Positions 44,768-51,610 of a stretch of DNA of 51,610 nt are shown here, in pieces. Both the position numbers and the translations under genes were made by a program. Source of the stretch: an uncultured Clostridia bacterium (GTDB taxonomy: Bacteria > Bacillota > Clostridia > Oscillospirales > Ruminococcaceae); the NCBI GenBank assembly GCA_945923775.1, contig CAMELR010000019.1, forward strand, positions 1-51,610, given 5' to 3'. Below the pieces are notes generated by a model, which saw only the letters and a program-made list of their open reading frames with translations, was not told the origin of the DNA and did no database searches. Positions within the stretch are counted from its first letter, which is position 1; each line of letters opens with the position of its first letter.

Positions 44768-45823
44768 ATGAAAAAGACTGCTGCGGCACTGCTTGCTGCA
44801 ATAACACTGTTAACAGGCTGCTCCCGCGGAGGCGCCAGCGGCGAGATACAGCTACCGATATACGGGGCTTCGGCGGTACAGTATGAAATAGCTGAAGCCA
44901 AATACATGGATCTGTCCGAAACGCAGAGCATCGGCGTTACTATCGGATATCCGTATGCGGTTTATCTTACATACCCGGGTGACGCGCTGGTGAAGTCGTT
45001 CAACGCGCTCAAGGGCAGAACAGTGGCAAAGGGCGAGGTACTGGCGGAGCTTGATTCCTCTGACCTAGACTACGATATCAGCAATCAGCAGACTATAGTC
45101 AATGCGGCATACCAGTCATCACTGTCGGGGAGCCGCGCTGATCAGCTCCAGTACGAGATAGAGCAGCTAAAGCTCGACAAAATGCTCGAAAAAAAGGAAT
45201 CCTACACGATAAAGGCTCCATTTGACGGGATAATCACCCTTACAAAGGCGGCAACCGAGGGCTCCACGGTGACTGAGGGCGCGGTCTGCTGCGCAGTTTC
45301 TGAGATCAGCAAGACCGAGGTCTATCTCGACGGCGGCGGAGCTTCTCAGTTCCGGTTCGGTCAGAAGGTTCAGGTCAGGATAGACACCACTATGTATGAC
45401 GCGACGGTCGTGCAGGCTCCGGACGCCGCACCGTCCGAGGCGTCCGGAAGCGCTGCCAAGCGTACGGTTTTCCAGCTTGACAACAACGCAATGGAGCAGG
45501 TCCTGACAGACTCGGCTATGGCGGTTTCGGCGGGCTGGGCTACGGTGTTCGTGACTTCCGAGCGGAAGAACGTGCTTGCTGTCCCCGATTCAGCGATCAA
45601 ATCATCGGGTACCGAGAATTATGTCACGCTGGTAGACGGCGAGGAGCGTTTCAAGCTGAAAGTTACTGTAGGCGCAAGCCTCGGCGGCTACACTGAAATA
45701 CTCGACGGTATCTCCGCCGGAGATATTGTAATGGCGGAGGGCAGCGGCGAATTCACAGACGCTGAAAAATCTCCGGACGGTCAGGAGTTCAATGGTGAAC
45801 CTCCGAAGGAATGGGGAGCCTGA
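44768..45823 (+). CDS. Efflux adaptor-like lipoprotein (membrane fusion protein family)
   Basis: This 351-residue protein starts at ATG 44768 (site GAGAGG). The lipobox TLLTGC anchors it outside the membrane. A split biotinyl/lipoyl-like domain (ALVKSFNALKGRTVAKGEVLAELDSSDL, then SYTIKAPFDGIITL) flanks a short helical hairpin, followed by beta-barrel and membrane-proximal domains, the layout of HlyD/MacA-type adaptors. Such proteins normally partner with an ABC exporter encoded next to them, but none follows here. It lies 66 nt after the epimerase gene and may share its transcript. Its cargo is unknown. Confidence 0.85.
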   Translation: MKKTAAALLAAITLLTGCSRGGASGEIQLPIYGASAVQYEIAEAKYMDLSETQSIGVTIGYPYAVYLTYPGDALVKSFNALKGRTVAKGEVLAELDSSDLDYDISNQQTIVNAAYQSSLSGSRADQLQYEIEQLKLDKMLEKKESYTIKAPFDGIITLTKAATEGSTVTEGAVCCAVSEISKTEVYLDGGGASQFRFGQKVQVRIDTTMYDATVVQAPDAAPSEASGSAAKRTVFQLDNNAMEQVLTDSAMAVSAGWATVFVTSERKNVLAVPDSAIKSSGTENYVTLVDGEERFKLKVTVGASLGGYTEILDGISAGDIVMAEGSGEFTDAEKSPDGQEFNGEPPKEWGA

Positions 45824-45827
45824 ACGC

Positions 45828-45856
45828 TTGACAAATCGGCAATCGTGTGATATAAT
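45828..45856 (+). promoter_or_regulatory. Promoter of pnuC and its leader
   Basis: TTGACA (45828-45833), a 17-nt spacer and TATAAT (45851-45856). Confidence 0.85.
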
Positions 45857-45862
45857 CGTATC

Positions 45863-45956
45863 GAAATAAATCAAATCTGCCACCGGGTAGAGAATGCAAT
45901 TATGAAGCATTCGCGCGTATCGTTAGGTCTTTGAAGATACGCACGGGTGCTTTTTT
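45863..45956 (+). ncRNA. Structured 5' leader of pnuC with terminator (candidate riboswitch)
   Basis: Two hairpins are visible: GAATGC/GCATTC (45892-45897 and 45907-45912) and GCGTATC/GATACGC (45915-45921 and 45936-45942). GCCACC (45879-45884) can pair across them with GGTGC (45946-45950), directly before TTTTTT (45951-45956). That is a closed junction ending in a U-tract, as in transcription-terminating riboswitches. It does not match consensus elements I can recall, including TPP, preQ1, THF and ZTP. A nicotinamide- or NAD-related ligand is guessed from the downstream gene. Confidence 0.55.
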
Positions 45957-45977
45957 GTTTGGAGGACCTGGGAAACT

Positions 45978-46676
45978 ATGAAATACCTTGTAAATTACTT
46001 TTCAAAAGGCGAGCTTGCACTGTGGGCAGGCTCGGTGGCTGCAGTGCTGGCGGCGTTCCTGATGTTCGACCGCAGCAGTTGGATAACGCTCCTGGCTTCG
46101 CTGATCGGGGTAACGTCGCTGATATTTGCGGCTAAAGGACACCCGGCGGCTCAGGCGATGGCGATAGTTTTCGCGCTGCTGTACGGCGCGATCTCCTGGG
46201 GATTCGCGTATTACGGCGAGATGATAACCTACCTCGGAATGTCAATGCCGATGGCGGCGTTTTCGCTGGTATCCTGGCTGAGACACCCCTCCGACAAGAA
46301 GGACGAGGTGAAGGTCAATCACCTCAAGGCTCCGGAATTCGTGTTCATGGCATTTTTGACTATAGCGGTCACGATAGCGTTCTACTTTATCCTGAAGTAT
46401 TTCAATACCGCAAACCTGATCCCAAGCACGATTTCAGTAACTACCAGCTTTGCGGCGGTATATTTTGTATTCCGGCGCAGCCAGCTCTATGCTGTGGCTT
46501 ACGCGGCAAACGACGTTGTTCTTGTGGTACTCTGGCTGATGGCTGCGGCTGACGATATTAAGTATATTTCGGTGGCGGTGTGCTTCATGGCGTTCCTTGT
46601 CAACGACATTTACGGGTTTATCAATTGGCGAAAAATGGCGAAGGCTCAGGCTGAACGGCAGGCAGGTTCATGTTGA
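45978..46676 (+). CDS. pnuC: Nicotinamide riboside transporter PnuC
   Basis: This 232-residue membrane protein starts at ATG 45978 (GGAGG 13 nt upstream, a slightly long spacing). About seven hydrophobic segments cover most of the length. PnuC features are present: an N-terminal SLIGVTSLIFAAKGH, WGFAYYGEMITYLGMSMP, and the C-terminal VAYAANDVVLVVLWLMAA and NDIYGFINW. It takes up nicotinamide riboside, the precursor of NAD, by facilitated diffusion. It is the only gene behind the structured leader and ends in a clear terminator. Confidence 0.92.
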   Translation: MKYLVNYFSKGELALWAGSVAAVLAAFLMFDRSSWITLLASLIGVTSLIFAAKGHPAAQAMAIVFALLYGAISWGFAYYGEMITYLGMSMPMAAFSLVSWLRHPSDKKDEVKVNHLKAPEFVFMAFLTIAVTIAFYFILKYFNTANLIPSTISVTTSFAAVYFVFRRSQLYAVAYAANDVVLVVLWLMAAADDIKYISVAVCFMAFLVNDIYGFINWRKMAKAQAERQAGSC

Positions 46677-46684
46677 ATATTTGT

Positions 46685-46711
46685 GTGGCTGTATTTTACA
46701 GCCACTTTTTT
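46685..46711 (+). terminator. Terminator of pnuC
   Basis: GTGGCTGTA (46685-46693) pairs with TACAGCCAC (46697-46705) around TTT, followed by TTTTTTA. Confidence 0.9.
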
Positions 46712-46776
46712 ATTCAATCCCGCCTTTGGCAGCCAGTTAAGATGGACTGAGTATGAACTTGTCGTGTTTTTTGGGA

Positions 46777-47181
46777 TTATAAACTATAATTTAGCGACGA
46801 GTGTTCCGCTTACTGTAACCCTTAATCGGGAGTCAAGGGGGTGTCTCCCCCAGTGGGGGAGGTGGCGCGAAGCGCCAGAGGGGTTGACCGACAGACCTAG
46901 TCCCCCTTGCGAGTCGAGGGCAGCGCCCTCGTCGCCGTCAGGCGAAACCTCCGCACGAAGTGCGGTAACTCTGCGCTGGCGCGCAGTTACTCCGTGCGTA
47001 AGCACGGCTAAACGCAAAAAAGCGCTAAAGGGGTGTGGGTTGGAGAGACAAACGAAGTTTGTCTGAGAAACGTAAGAGTTTCCCCCACAAGCAACATATA
47101 AAATCTAATTGTGCCTATCCTCCGAAACAGTCCGGTGGACTGTTTCGGAAGCGTACTGCACCTATAAACAACAATTTATTA
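46777..47181 (+). repeat. Hairpin-rich dispersed repeat, copy 2 (MITE-like)
   Basis: Same orientation as copy 1 at 1938-2316 and very similar over the first about 230 bp and the last about 60 bp. It is 26 bp longer because of a different segment around 47040-47090. The perfect terminal hairpin is at 47122-47148. The ends are TTATAAACTATAATTTAG and an imperfect inverted counterpart at 47164-47181. It lies in the 620-nt gap between pnuC and the GntR gene; the rest of that gap holds the pnuC terminator and the GntR promoter. Confidence 0.75.
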
Positions 47182-47230
47182 CTCATACAAAAAACTGCAC
47201 ATTATTCTCATAGAAAAAGTAAAATACCCC

Positions 47231-47259
47231 TTGACAAACAGGCAAAATCAGTATATACT
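47231..47259 (+). promoter_or_regulatory. Promoter and probable operator of the YtrA-type operon
   Basis: TTGACA (47231-47236), a 17-nt spacer and TATACT (47254-47259). The GTATATACTGTATATATAAC stretch over the -10 is a GTATA-rich dyad of the sort bound by YtrA-type GntR repressors, suggesting autorepression. Confidence 0.72.
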
Positions 47260-47299
47260 GTATATATAACATATAAACACACGGGGAGGAGGTCATAAC

Positions 47300-47668
47300 T
47301 TGAAGATAATGCAGAATTCCGATGTTCCGATATATCGACAGATAGCGTCGCAGTTCAAGGACGATATAATGAACGGACGCATAGGCGAAGGAGAGTACCT
47401 CCCGTCGATACGCGGACTTGCAAAAGATCTGAAAATCAGTGTAATAACCACGATGAAGGCATACGAGCTTCTGACACAGGAGGGAATGATAGCTCCGGTG
47501 CAGGGCAAGGGCTACATTGTGAACCCGCAGGACCGCGAGATGGTAAGGGAGCAGCAGCTCCGCCTTCTGGAACAGCACCTGCAAAACGCAATGGAGGCAG
47601 CCAAACTCGCCGGAGTATCCCGTGAGGAACTGGTGGAAATGCTGAAAGTACTATACGATACAGACTGA
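47300..47668 (+). CDS. GntR-family regulator, YtrA type
   Basis: This 122-residue protein starts at TTG 47300, 7 nt after a consensus AGGAGG; the ATG at 47309 would be 16 nt away. A winged helix (VPIYRQIASQFKDDIMNGRI, PSIRGLAKDLKISVITTMKAY, GMIAPVQGKGYIV) is followed by a short helical tail of about 45 residues, with no effector-binding domain. This short form is the YtrA subfamily, whose members repress adjacent ABC exporter genes, often responding to cell-wall-active compounds. It is first in an operon of five genes. Confidence 0.9.
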   Translation: MKIMQNSDVPIYRQIASQFKDDIMNGRIGEGEYLPSIRGLAKDLKISVITTMKAYELLTQEGMIAPVQGKGYIVNPQDREMVREQQLRLLEQHLQNAMEAAKLAGVSREELVEMLKVLYDTD

Positions 47669-47681
47669 GGAGAGTGGCAAT

Positions 47682-47912
47682 ATGCTGATATACTCACAAA
47701 GCAGGAAGAAAATAGCCGACTGCGCTGCAATTTCCGTTGAAAGGAACTTAGGCGGCGGAAAAGAAGGCAAGTACGCACTGGTAGGTTCCGCAGGCTTCGG
47801 AACTATGTGCGATGGAATACTCGCTGTTTACCCTGACGAAAAAACCGCCGTGGACGAGCTGGAAAAGATATTTGCAGCCTTCGAAAGCGGTTCTAAATCA
47901 TATCGGCTGTAA
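47682..47912 (+). CDS. Small conserved-looking protein, unknown function
   Basis: This 76-residue protein starts at ATG 47682 (GAGGAG 9 nt upstream), 13 nt after the regulator. The sequence (MLIYSQSRKKIADCAAISV, GKYALVGSAGFGTMCDGILAVYPDEKTAVDELEKIF) suggests an alpha/beta fold with an N-terminal strand, two further strands and a final helix. Similar short proteins beginning with IYSQ occur in many Firmicutes without known function. Its place between regulator and ABC ATPase suggests a role in the same response. Confidence 0.65.
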   Translation: MLIYSQSRKKIADCAAISVERNLGGGKEGKYALVGSAGFGTMCDGILAVYPDEKTAVDELEKIFAAFESGSKSYRL

Positions 47913-47960
47913 GCAAACAGCGCTCTTTTGAGGAACACAGGCATTGAGGGAGTAATTATT

Positions 47961-48851
47961 ATGGAAAACAACTACTGCGTAAGAACAAGAGGTCTTACGA
48001 AAAAATACAGCAAATTCACGCTGGGAGCGCTCGACATGGATATCCCGGAGGGATTCTCCACCGCGCTCATCGGCGCAAACGGAGCGGGTAAAACCACGCT
48101 CATTGACATACTCTGCGGAGTTACCAACCGTACAGACGGCGAGGTAACGTACTTCGGAGACAGCAGGGATATTTCCGACCCGGATCTGCGGGAGCGCATA
48201 GGCTACTGCGCCAGCAGCGCGTTTTTCCCGCTGGGATTCACTGCAAAGGACATCGCGGTGTCGATGGAGATAGCCTACAAGAGCTTCGACCGGGCGAAAT
48301 TCGCCGATCTGTGCGAGAAATTCGAGGTGGACAGCGAAAACACGAAAAAGCCCCGCCCCATGCATAAGCAGTCCGACGGAAACCGCATGCGAACATGCCT
48401 GGCTTCGGTGTTCGCCCGCAGCACTGAGCTGCTGGTGCTCGACGAGCCGGGAAGCTCCCTCGACCCGCTCATGCGCGACAGGCTCTGCGACCGCATGCGC
48501 GAGTACCTCGACGACGGCGACGGAAGAAAGTCGATAATCTTCTCCACTCACAACATCGCCGACATGGAAAACGCTGCGGACTACGCCGTTTTCATGGATA
48601 AGGGGCATGTCATCGAGCAGGGATTCATCGAGGAACTCAAGGAAAAATACATAGTGGTAAGCGGCGACGCGGAAAACTGGGAACAGGCGAAGTCCCTCCT
48701 CATGAGCGGAAGCCACAACCGCACAACGTTTGACGGACTGGCCCTTTCTGAAAACTCAGAAGCGCTCGCCACTCTGAATGTTGAAACCGCAGCCCCTACC
48801 CTTCAGCAGCTCAGCGTTGGTCTGCTGAAATACGCGGAGGAACACAGATGA
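47961..48851 (+). CDS. ABC transporter ATP-binding protein (YtrB-like), variant signature
   Basis: This 296-residue ATPase starts at ATG 47961 (GGGAG about 9 nt upstream). Walker A is GANGAGKTT, Walker B is LLVLDEPGSSLDP, and the H-loop is in IIFSTHNIADME. The signature expected as LSGGQ reads HKQSDGNRM, a departure at most positions seen in YtrB-type proteins. A C-terminal regulatory stretch of about 80 residues follows. It overlaps the first permease gene by ATGA. With the two small permeases it probably forms an exporter or a stress-sensing complex. Confidence 0.88.
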   Translation: MENNYCVRTRGLTKKYSKFTLGALDMDIPEGFSTALIGANGAGKTTLIDILCGVTNRTDGEVTYFGDSRDISDPDLRERIGYCASSAFFPLGFTAKDIAVSMEIAYKSFDRAKFADLCEKFEVDSENTKKPRPMHKQSDGNRMRTCLASVFARSTELLVLDEPGSSLDPLMRDRLCDRMREYLDDGDGRKSIIFSTHNIADMENAADYAVFMDKGHVIEQGFIEELKEKYIVVSGDAENWEQAKSLLMSGSHNRTTFDGLALSENSEALATLNVETAAPTLQQLSVGLLKYAEEHR

Positions 48852-49540
48852 AAAAGTACATACAGTCGTTCAGGCTGTTTTTCGGGAACTGTCAGATACG
48901 GTCGATAGTGTTGTTTGCGGCGGTTATCTCAGGACTGACAGTACTGTGCGGGATAATAGGCTGCTTCCCTATGAATGAATTCCTCACCGGACTGGCTGAG
49001 GGCGTACCCACAATGCTGAGCAGCCTGAGTGCAGTTTTCGGGCTGATATTCATGAATGCGCTGTATCAGTACCTTTCGCCGGTGACGCCCGGGCATAAAT
49101 ACTACGCTTCCCTGCCGGACGGAGCAGCCCATTTCCGGCGCGCCATAGCCGCGGGAAATCTTTTCGGAATAGTCTCCGGACTGGTGCTTCTCGCCCTGAT
49201 AAATGCGGCGTACAAGCTCATCGGCATTGATAACAATTTCGTATTTTTCGGGGTGATGCTGCTTTTCATCGCCGCCGGAGTATGTAATTTCACGGGGTTC
49301 ATCAGGAACAATTCGGCGCGCATTATAGTTATGATGGGCGTGTTTTGCGGGTTCGGGTTCCTGGCAGGATTCTTCGGCTTCCTGGCAGACGCAGAAGACG
49401 CCGGAACGACCCGGCTGGATCCCCTGTTCAGCAGCGCCGGAATAACCGTGACCGCCGGATTGGTTTCGGTGGCAGTATTTGCAGCGGGGCTTATTTACGC
49501 GCTTATGGTCGCGGAAAAGAAATGGGGTGAATCACTGTGA
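48848..49540 (+). CDS. ABC transporter permease subunit
   Basis: This 230-residue membrane protein has about six hydrophobic segments (starting near residues 18, 55, 100, 130, 155 and 200). It begins in the last codons of the ATPase gene (ATGA overlap) and the next gene begins in its stop (GTGA). Topology and context match the permease halves of YtrABC-like systems. No conserved substrate motif is visible. Confidence 0.8.
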   Translation: MKKYIQSFRLFFGNCQIRSIVLFAAVISGLTVLCGIIGCFPMNEFLTGLAEGVPTMLSSLSAVFGLIFMNALYQYLSPVTPGHKYYASLPDGAAHFRRAIAAGNLFGIVSGLVLLALINAAYKLIGIDNNFVFFGVMLLFIAAGVCNFTGFIRNNSARIIVMMGVFCGFGFLAGFFGFLADAEDAGTTRLDPLFSSAGITVTAGLVSVAVFAAGLIYALMVAEKKWGESL

Positions 49541-50211
49541 CAGGTCTGAAGCTGCTTTTTTCACGGTATTTCTCGCATAAGAGGATACTTCTCGGAGTGT
49601 CGGCGTTCTTCCTGCTGATGATGGCCGCGGTAATGCTGTTTCATGAGGACCCCGGCGGCGACCCTGCCGACTTCATTATGTGCAAGTTCAGCGCGCTGAT
49701 GCCGATGTTGATGGCGGTGTGCCTGCCTGTTATCTTCATGGTTCAGGACACTATAGGGAACCGTTTTATGCGCTCCGTCCCTTGCGCCGGGGAGCTCTAC
49801 ACGCGCGGCATACCGCTGTTTTCAATGCTCGTGCCGCTCGGCTGGAGCGTGCTTTCAAATGTAGTCTATGCGGCGTTTATCCTGCTCACCGGACGTGATG
49901 TCAGCAATATTTCCGACATGCTGGTGATGACTGCATTGTTCGGCGGGTTATTCGCGCTGGGCAGCTGTATCTTAATGTGCATACGGTTCGGCGCGGCATT
50001 TTTCATGGTGTTCTATGCGCCGTTTTTTCTGGTGATGATAACCGTCAGTTCGTCTGCAAGCGAATACGGCTACGGACTTCCGTTGTGGACGTCGGCGCTG
50101 ATATGCTGCGGGAGCTTCCTTGCGGCATTCGTTATCGGATTTATTATATCCACCATCGCCTACAAAAAGGGTAATTTCCGGGAAATTCCCGCGACTCGGG
50201 CAAGCGTTTGA
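49537..50211 (+). CDS. ABC transporter permease subunit
   Basis: This 224-residue membrane protein starts at GTG 49537, overlapping the preceding stop as GTGA. It has about six hydrophobic segments and a basic N-terminus (SRYFSHKRILLG). It is not clearly homologous in sequence to the previous permease, but the two probably form a heterodimer with the ATPase. It is the last gene of the operon. Confidence 0.78.
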   Translation: MTGLKLLFSRYFSHKRILLGVSAFFLLMMAAVMLFHEDPGGDPADFIMCKFSALMPMLMAVCLPVIFMVQDTIGNRFMRSVPCAGELYTRGIPLFSMLVPLGWSVLSNVVYAAFILLTGRDVSNISDMLVMTALFGGLFALGSCILMCIRFGAAFFMVFYAPFFLVMITVSSSASEYGYGLPLWTSALICCGSFLAAFVIGFIISTIAYKKGNFREIPATRASV

Positions 50212-50371
50212 TGTTAACCTGTGGCGAATGCGAAACATTCACACAATTTTCACAAATGCCACATCATAAATTCACTCATAACGGATACACTTAATATTAC
50301 GGAAACGGAACCGAGGTTCTGTTCCATGAATACGACACCGTTCATTTTCATATAATTACCAACCAAACCAG

Positions 50372-50410
50372 CACCAAACCCCTGTGAGAGATCACAGGGG
50401 TTTGGTGTTT
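50372..50410. terminator. Strong terminator after the YtrA-type operon
   Basis: A perfect 16-bp stem (50372-50387 with 50392-50407, CACCAAACCCCTGTGA arm) with a GAGA loop is followed by TTT. It lies 160 nt after the last permease gene; nothing recognisable was seen in 50212-50371. Confidence 0.85.
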
Positions 50411-50467
50411 CCGGAAGATATTCCGGTTTTCGGAGTGCAGAATTCTTCTCAAAAACGGCATTTCTGA

Positions 50468-50500
50468 TTTTAAGTAAAAAAATAAGAATTTTTAAGTAAA
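50468..50500 (+). promoter_or_regulatory. Direct repeat upstream of the GH130 promoter (possible activator site)
   Basis: TTTTAAGTAAA occurs at 50468-50478 and again at 50490-50500, 22 bp apart, which is two helical turns. The pair ends about 40 bp before the -35 box, a usual place for an activator dimer. Confidence 0.45.
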
Positions 50501-50541
50501 CATGCACATGATAAACTCGAAAGATTTAGTCAAAAACACTA

Positions 50542-50570
50542 TTGAATTCTACGCGGATATTTGATATACT
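50542..50570 (+). promoter_or_regulatory. Promoter of the GH130 phosphorylase gene
   Basis: TTGAAT (50542-50547), a 17-nt spacer and TATACT (50565-50570). A palindrome GCGGAA/TTCCGC (50585-50597) lies in the leader just after the expected start point. Confidence 0.75.
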
Positions 50571-50629
50571 AGTAATCAATGAGGGCGGAATTTCCGCACC
50601 GGTAAATAAAATAACAGAGAGGTACACAC

Positions 50630-51610
50630 ATGAGCTTAGAAATCTTTGGTCAGAGCATTCCTAACATGCCCTGGCAGGACAGACCCGAGGGCTGCAAGGA
50701 CGTTATCTGGCGTTACAACGCTAACCCGATCATTCCCCGCGACCTGCTTCCCACCAGCAACTCCATCTTCAACTCCGCAGTAGTTCCCTTCGAGAGCGAC
50801 AAGGGCCACTTCGCAGGCGTATTCCGTGTTGACGACAAGGAAAGAAACATGGCTATCCACGCTGGTTTCTCCGAGGACGGCATTCACTGGAACATCAACC
50901 CTGAGAAGGTTGAGTGGATCAACGACGATCCCGAGACCGCAGAGGCTAATCCGTGGCAGTACGGCTACGATCCCCGCTGCGTATGGATCGAGGACAGATT
51001 CTGGATCACCTGGTGCAACGCATACGGCTGGAAGCCCACTATCGGCGTGGGCTGGACCAAGGACTTCAAGGAATTCCACCAGATGGAGAACGCATACCTG
51101 CCCTTCAACAGAAACGGCGTTCTGTTCCCGAGAAAGATCAACGGCGAGTATGTAATGTTCTCCCGTCCTTCTGACTCAGGCCACACTCCTTTCGGCGACA
51201 TGTATCTGTCCCACTCCAAGGATATGACATACTGGGGCAAGCACAGACACGTTATGGCTCCTGACCGCGGCTGGGAGTCCAAGAAGATCGGCGCAGGTCC
51301 TATCCCGATCGAGACTAGCGAAGGCTGGCTGGTATTCTACCACGGCGTTCTCGAGAGCTGCAACGGCTTCGTTTACAGCTTCGGCGCCTGCATTCTCGAC
51401 AAGGATCAGCCCTGGAAGGTTAAGTACCGCTGCCGTGAGTACCTCATCAACCCGCGCGAGATCTACGAGACCGTCGGCGACGTTCAGAACGTTACATTCC
51501 CCTGCGCAGCTCTCTGCGACAAGGACACCGGACGTATCGCTATCTACTACGGCTGCGCTGATACCTGCGTAAGCATGGCATTCTGCTACGCTGAGGAAGT
51601 TGTTGAGTAC
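50630..51610 (+). CDS. 4-O-beta-D-mannosyl-D-glucose phosphorylase, GH130 (3' end outside window)
   Basis: This open frame of 327 codons from ATG 50630 (AGAGAGG about 7 nt upstream) reaches the window edge; the family is usually near 390 residues. GH130 features include [16 protein letters not shown], the catalytic-acid block YGYDPRCV and [18 protein letters not shown] with the phosphate-binding region. The sequence matches the RaMP1 type of Ruminococcus albus. It splits mannosyl-beta-1,4-glucose with phosphate into mannose 1-phosphate and glucose. With the epimerase at 43517 it completes the cytoplasmic mannobiose route. Confidence 0.93.
   Translation, partial: MSLEIFGQSIPNMPWQDRPEGCKDVIWRYNANPIIPRDLLPTSNSIFNSAVVPFESDKGHFAGVFRVDDKERNMAIHAGFSEDGIHWNINPEKVEWINDDPETAEANPWQYGYDPRCVWIEDRFWITWCNAYGWKPTIGVGWTKDFKEFHQMENAYLPFNRNGVLFPRKINGEYVMFSRPSDSGHTPFGDMYLSHSKDMTYWGKHRHVMAPDRGWESKKIGAGPIPIETSEGWLVFYHGVLESCNGFVYSFGACILDKDQPWKVKYRCREYLINPREIYETVGDVQNVTFPCAALCDKDTGRIAIYYGCADTCVSMAFCYAEEVVEY

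Noticed and set aside
45863-45956. TPP, preQ1, THF or ZTP riboswitch
   Set aside because: The conserved cores of these classes are not present in the leader.

Overview
The window looks like a chromosomal segment of a low-to-mid GC Gram-positive gut or rumen anaerobe, most likely a Ruminococcus or close Oscillospiraceae relative. The reasons are AGGAGG-type ribosome sites, TTGACA-17-TATAAT promoters, lipoprotein-anchored secreted proteins, the CdaA/CdaR pair, a GH3 beta-glucosidase with permuted domain order, and a cellobiose 2-epimerase plus GH130 mannosylglucose phosphorylase that closely resemble those of Ruminococcus albus. No rRNA, tRNA or CRISPR array was seen.

Left part (1-5.9 kb): a truncated polysaccharide pyruvyl transferase/F420-hydrogenase-beta fusion, a hairpin-rich dispersed repeat (second copy at 46.8 kb), a zinc-ribbon membrane protein, a secreted SGNH esterase, and an isolated phage-like lysis cassette of three overlapping genes.

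Starch/maltodextrin locus (5.9-19.9 kb, all minus): one transcription unit runs lacI2-malQ-glgP and the next runs malE-malF-malG-malR-amylase-pullulanase, ending in a 31-codon Nudix-like remnant. Exported amylase makes maltodextrins, the MalEFG importer (no ATPase encoded here) takes them up, and pullulanase, MalQ and phosphorylase degrade them in the cytoplasm. TTTCGAAA palindromes at the malE promoter are probable sites of the LacI-type repressor.

Middle (20-35.2 kb): a minus operon of small helical protein, permuted GH3 beta-glucosidase, peptide deformylase, GNAT and esterase; the plus operon cdaA-cdaR-FAD oxidoreductase; a DUF4358-like lipoprotein-MoxR-DUF58 operon; and LMW phosphatase-EcfT-cytidine deaminase-double EcfA.

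AT-rich insert (35.4-38.5 kb): two metallophosphoesterases, a GIY-YIG protein and a possible winged-helix protein, bracketed by near-identical 33-bp direct repeats. This is the best candidate for a horizontally acquired, undescribed module.

Right part (38.5-51.6 kb): galT, a small protein, secA followed by a 107-bp palindrome, cellobiose 2-epimerase, an orphan efflux adaptor lipoprotein, pnuC with a structured leader, a YtrA-type regulator with ABC exporter genes, and the start of the GH130 phosphorylase. The epimerase and phosphorylase together indicate beta-mannan/mannobiose catabolism.
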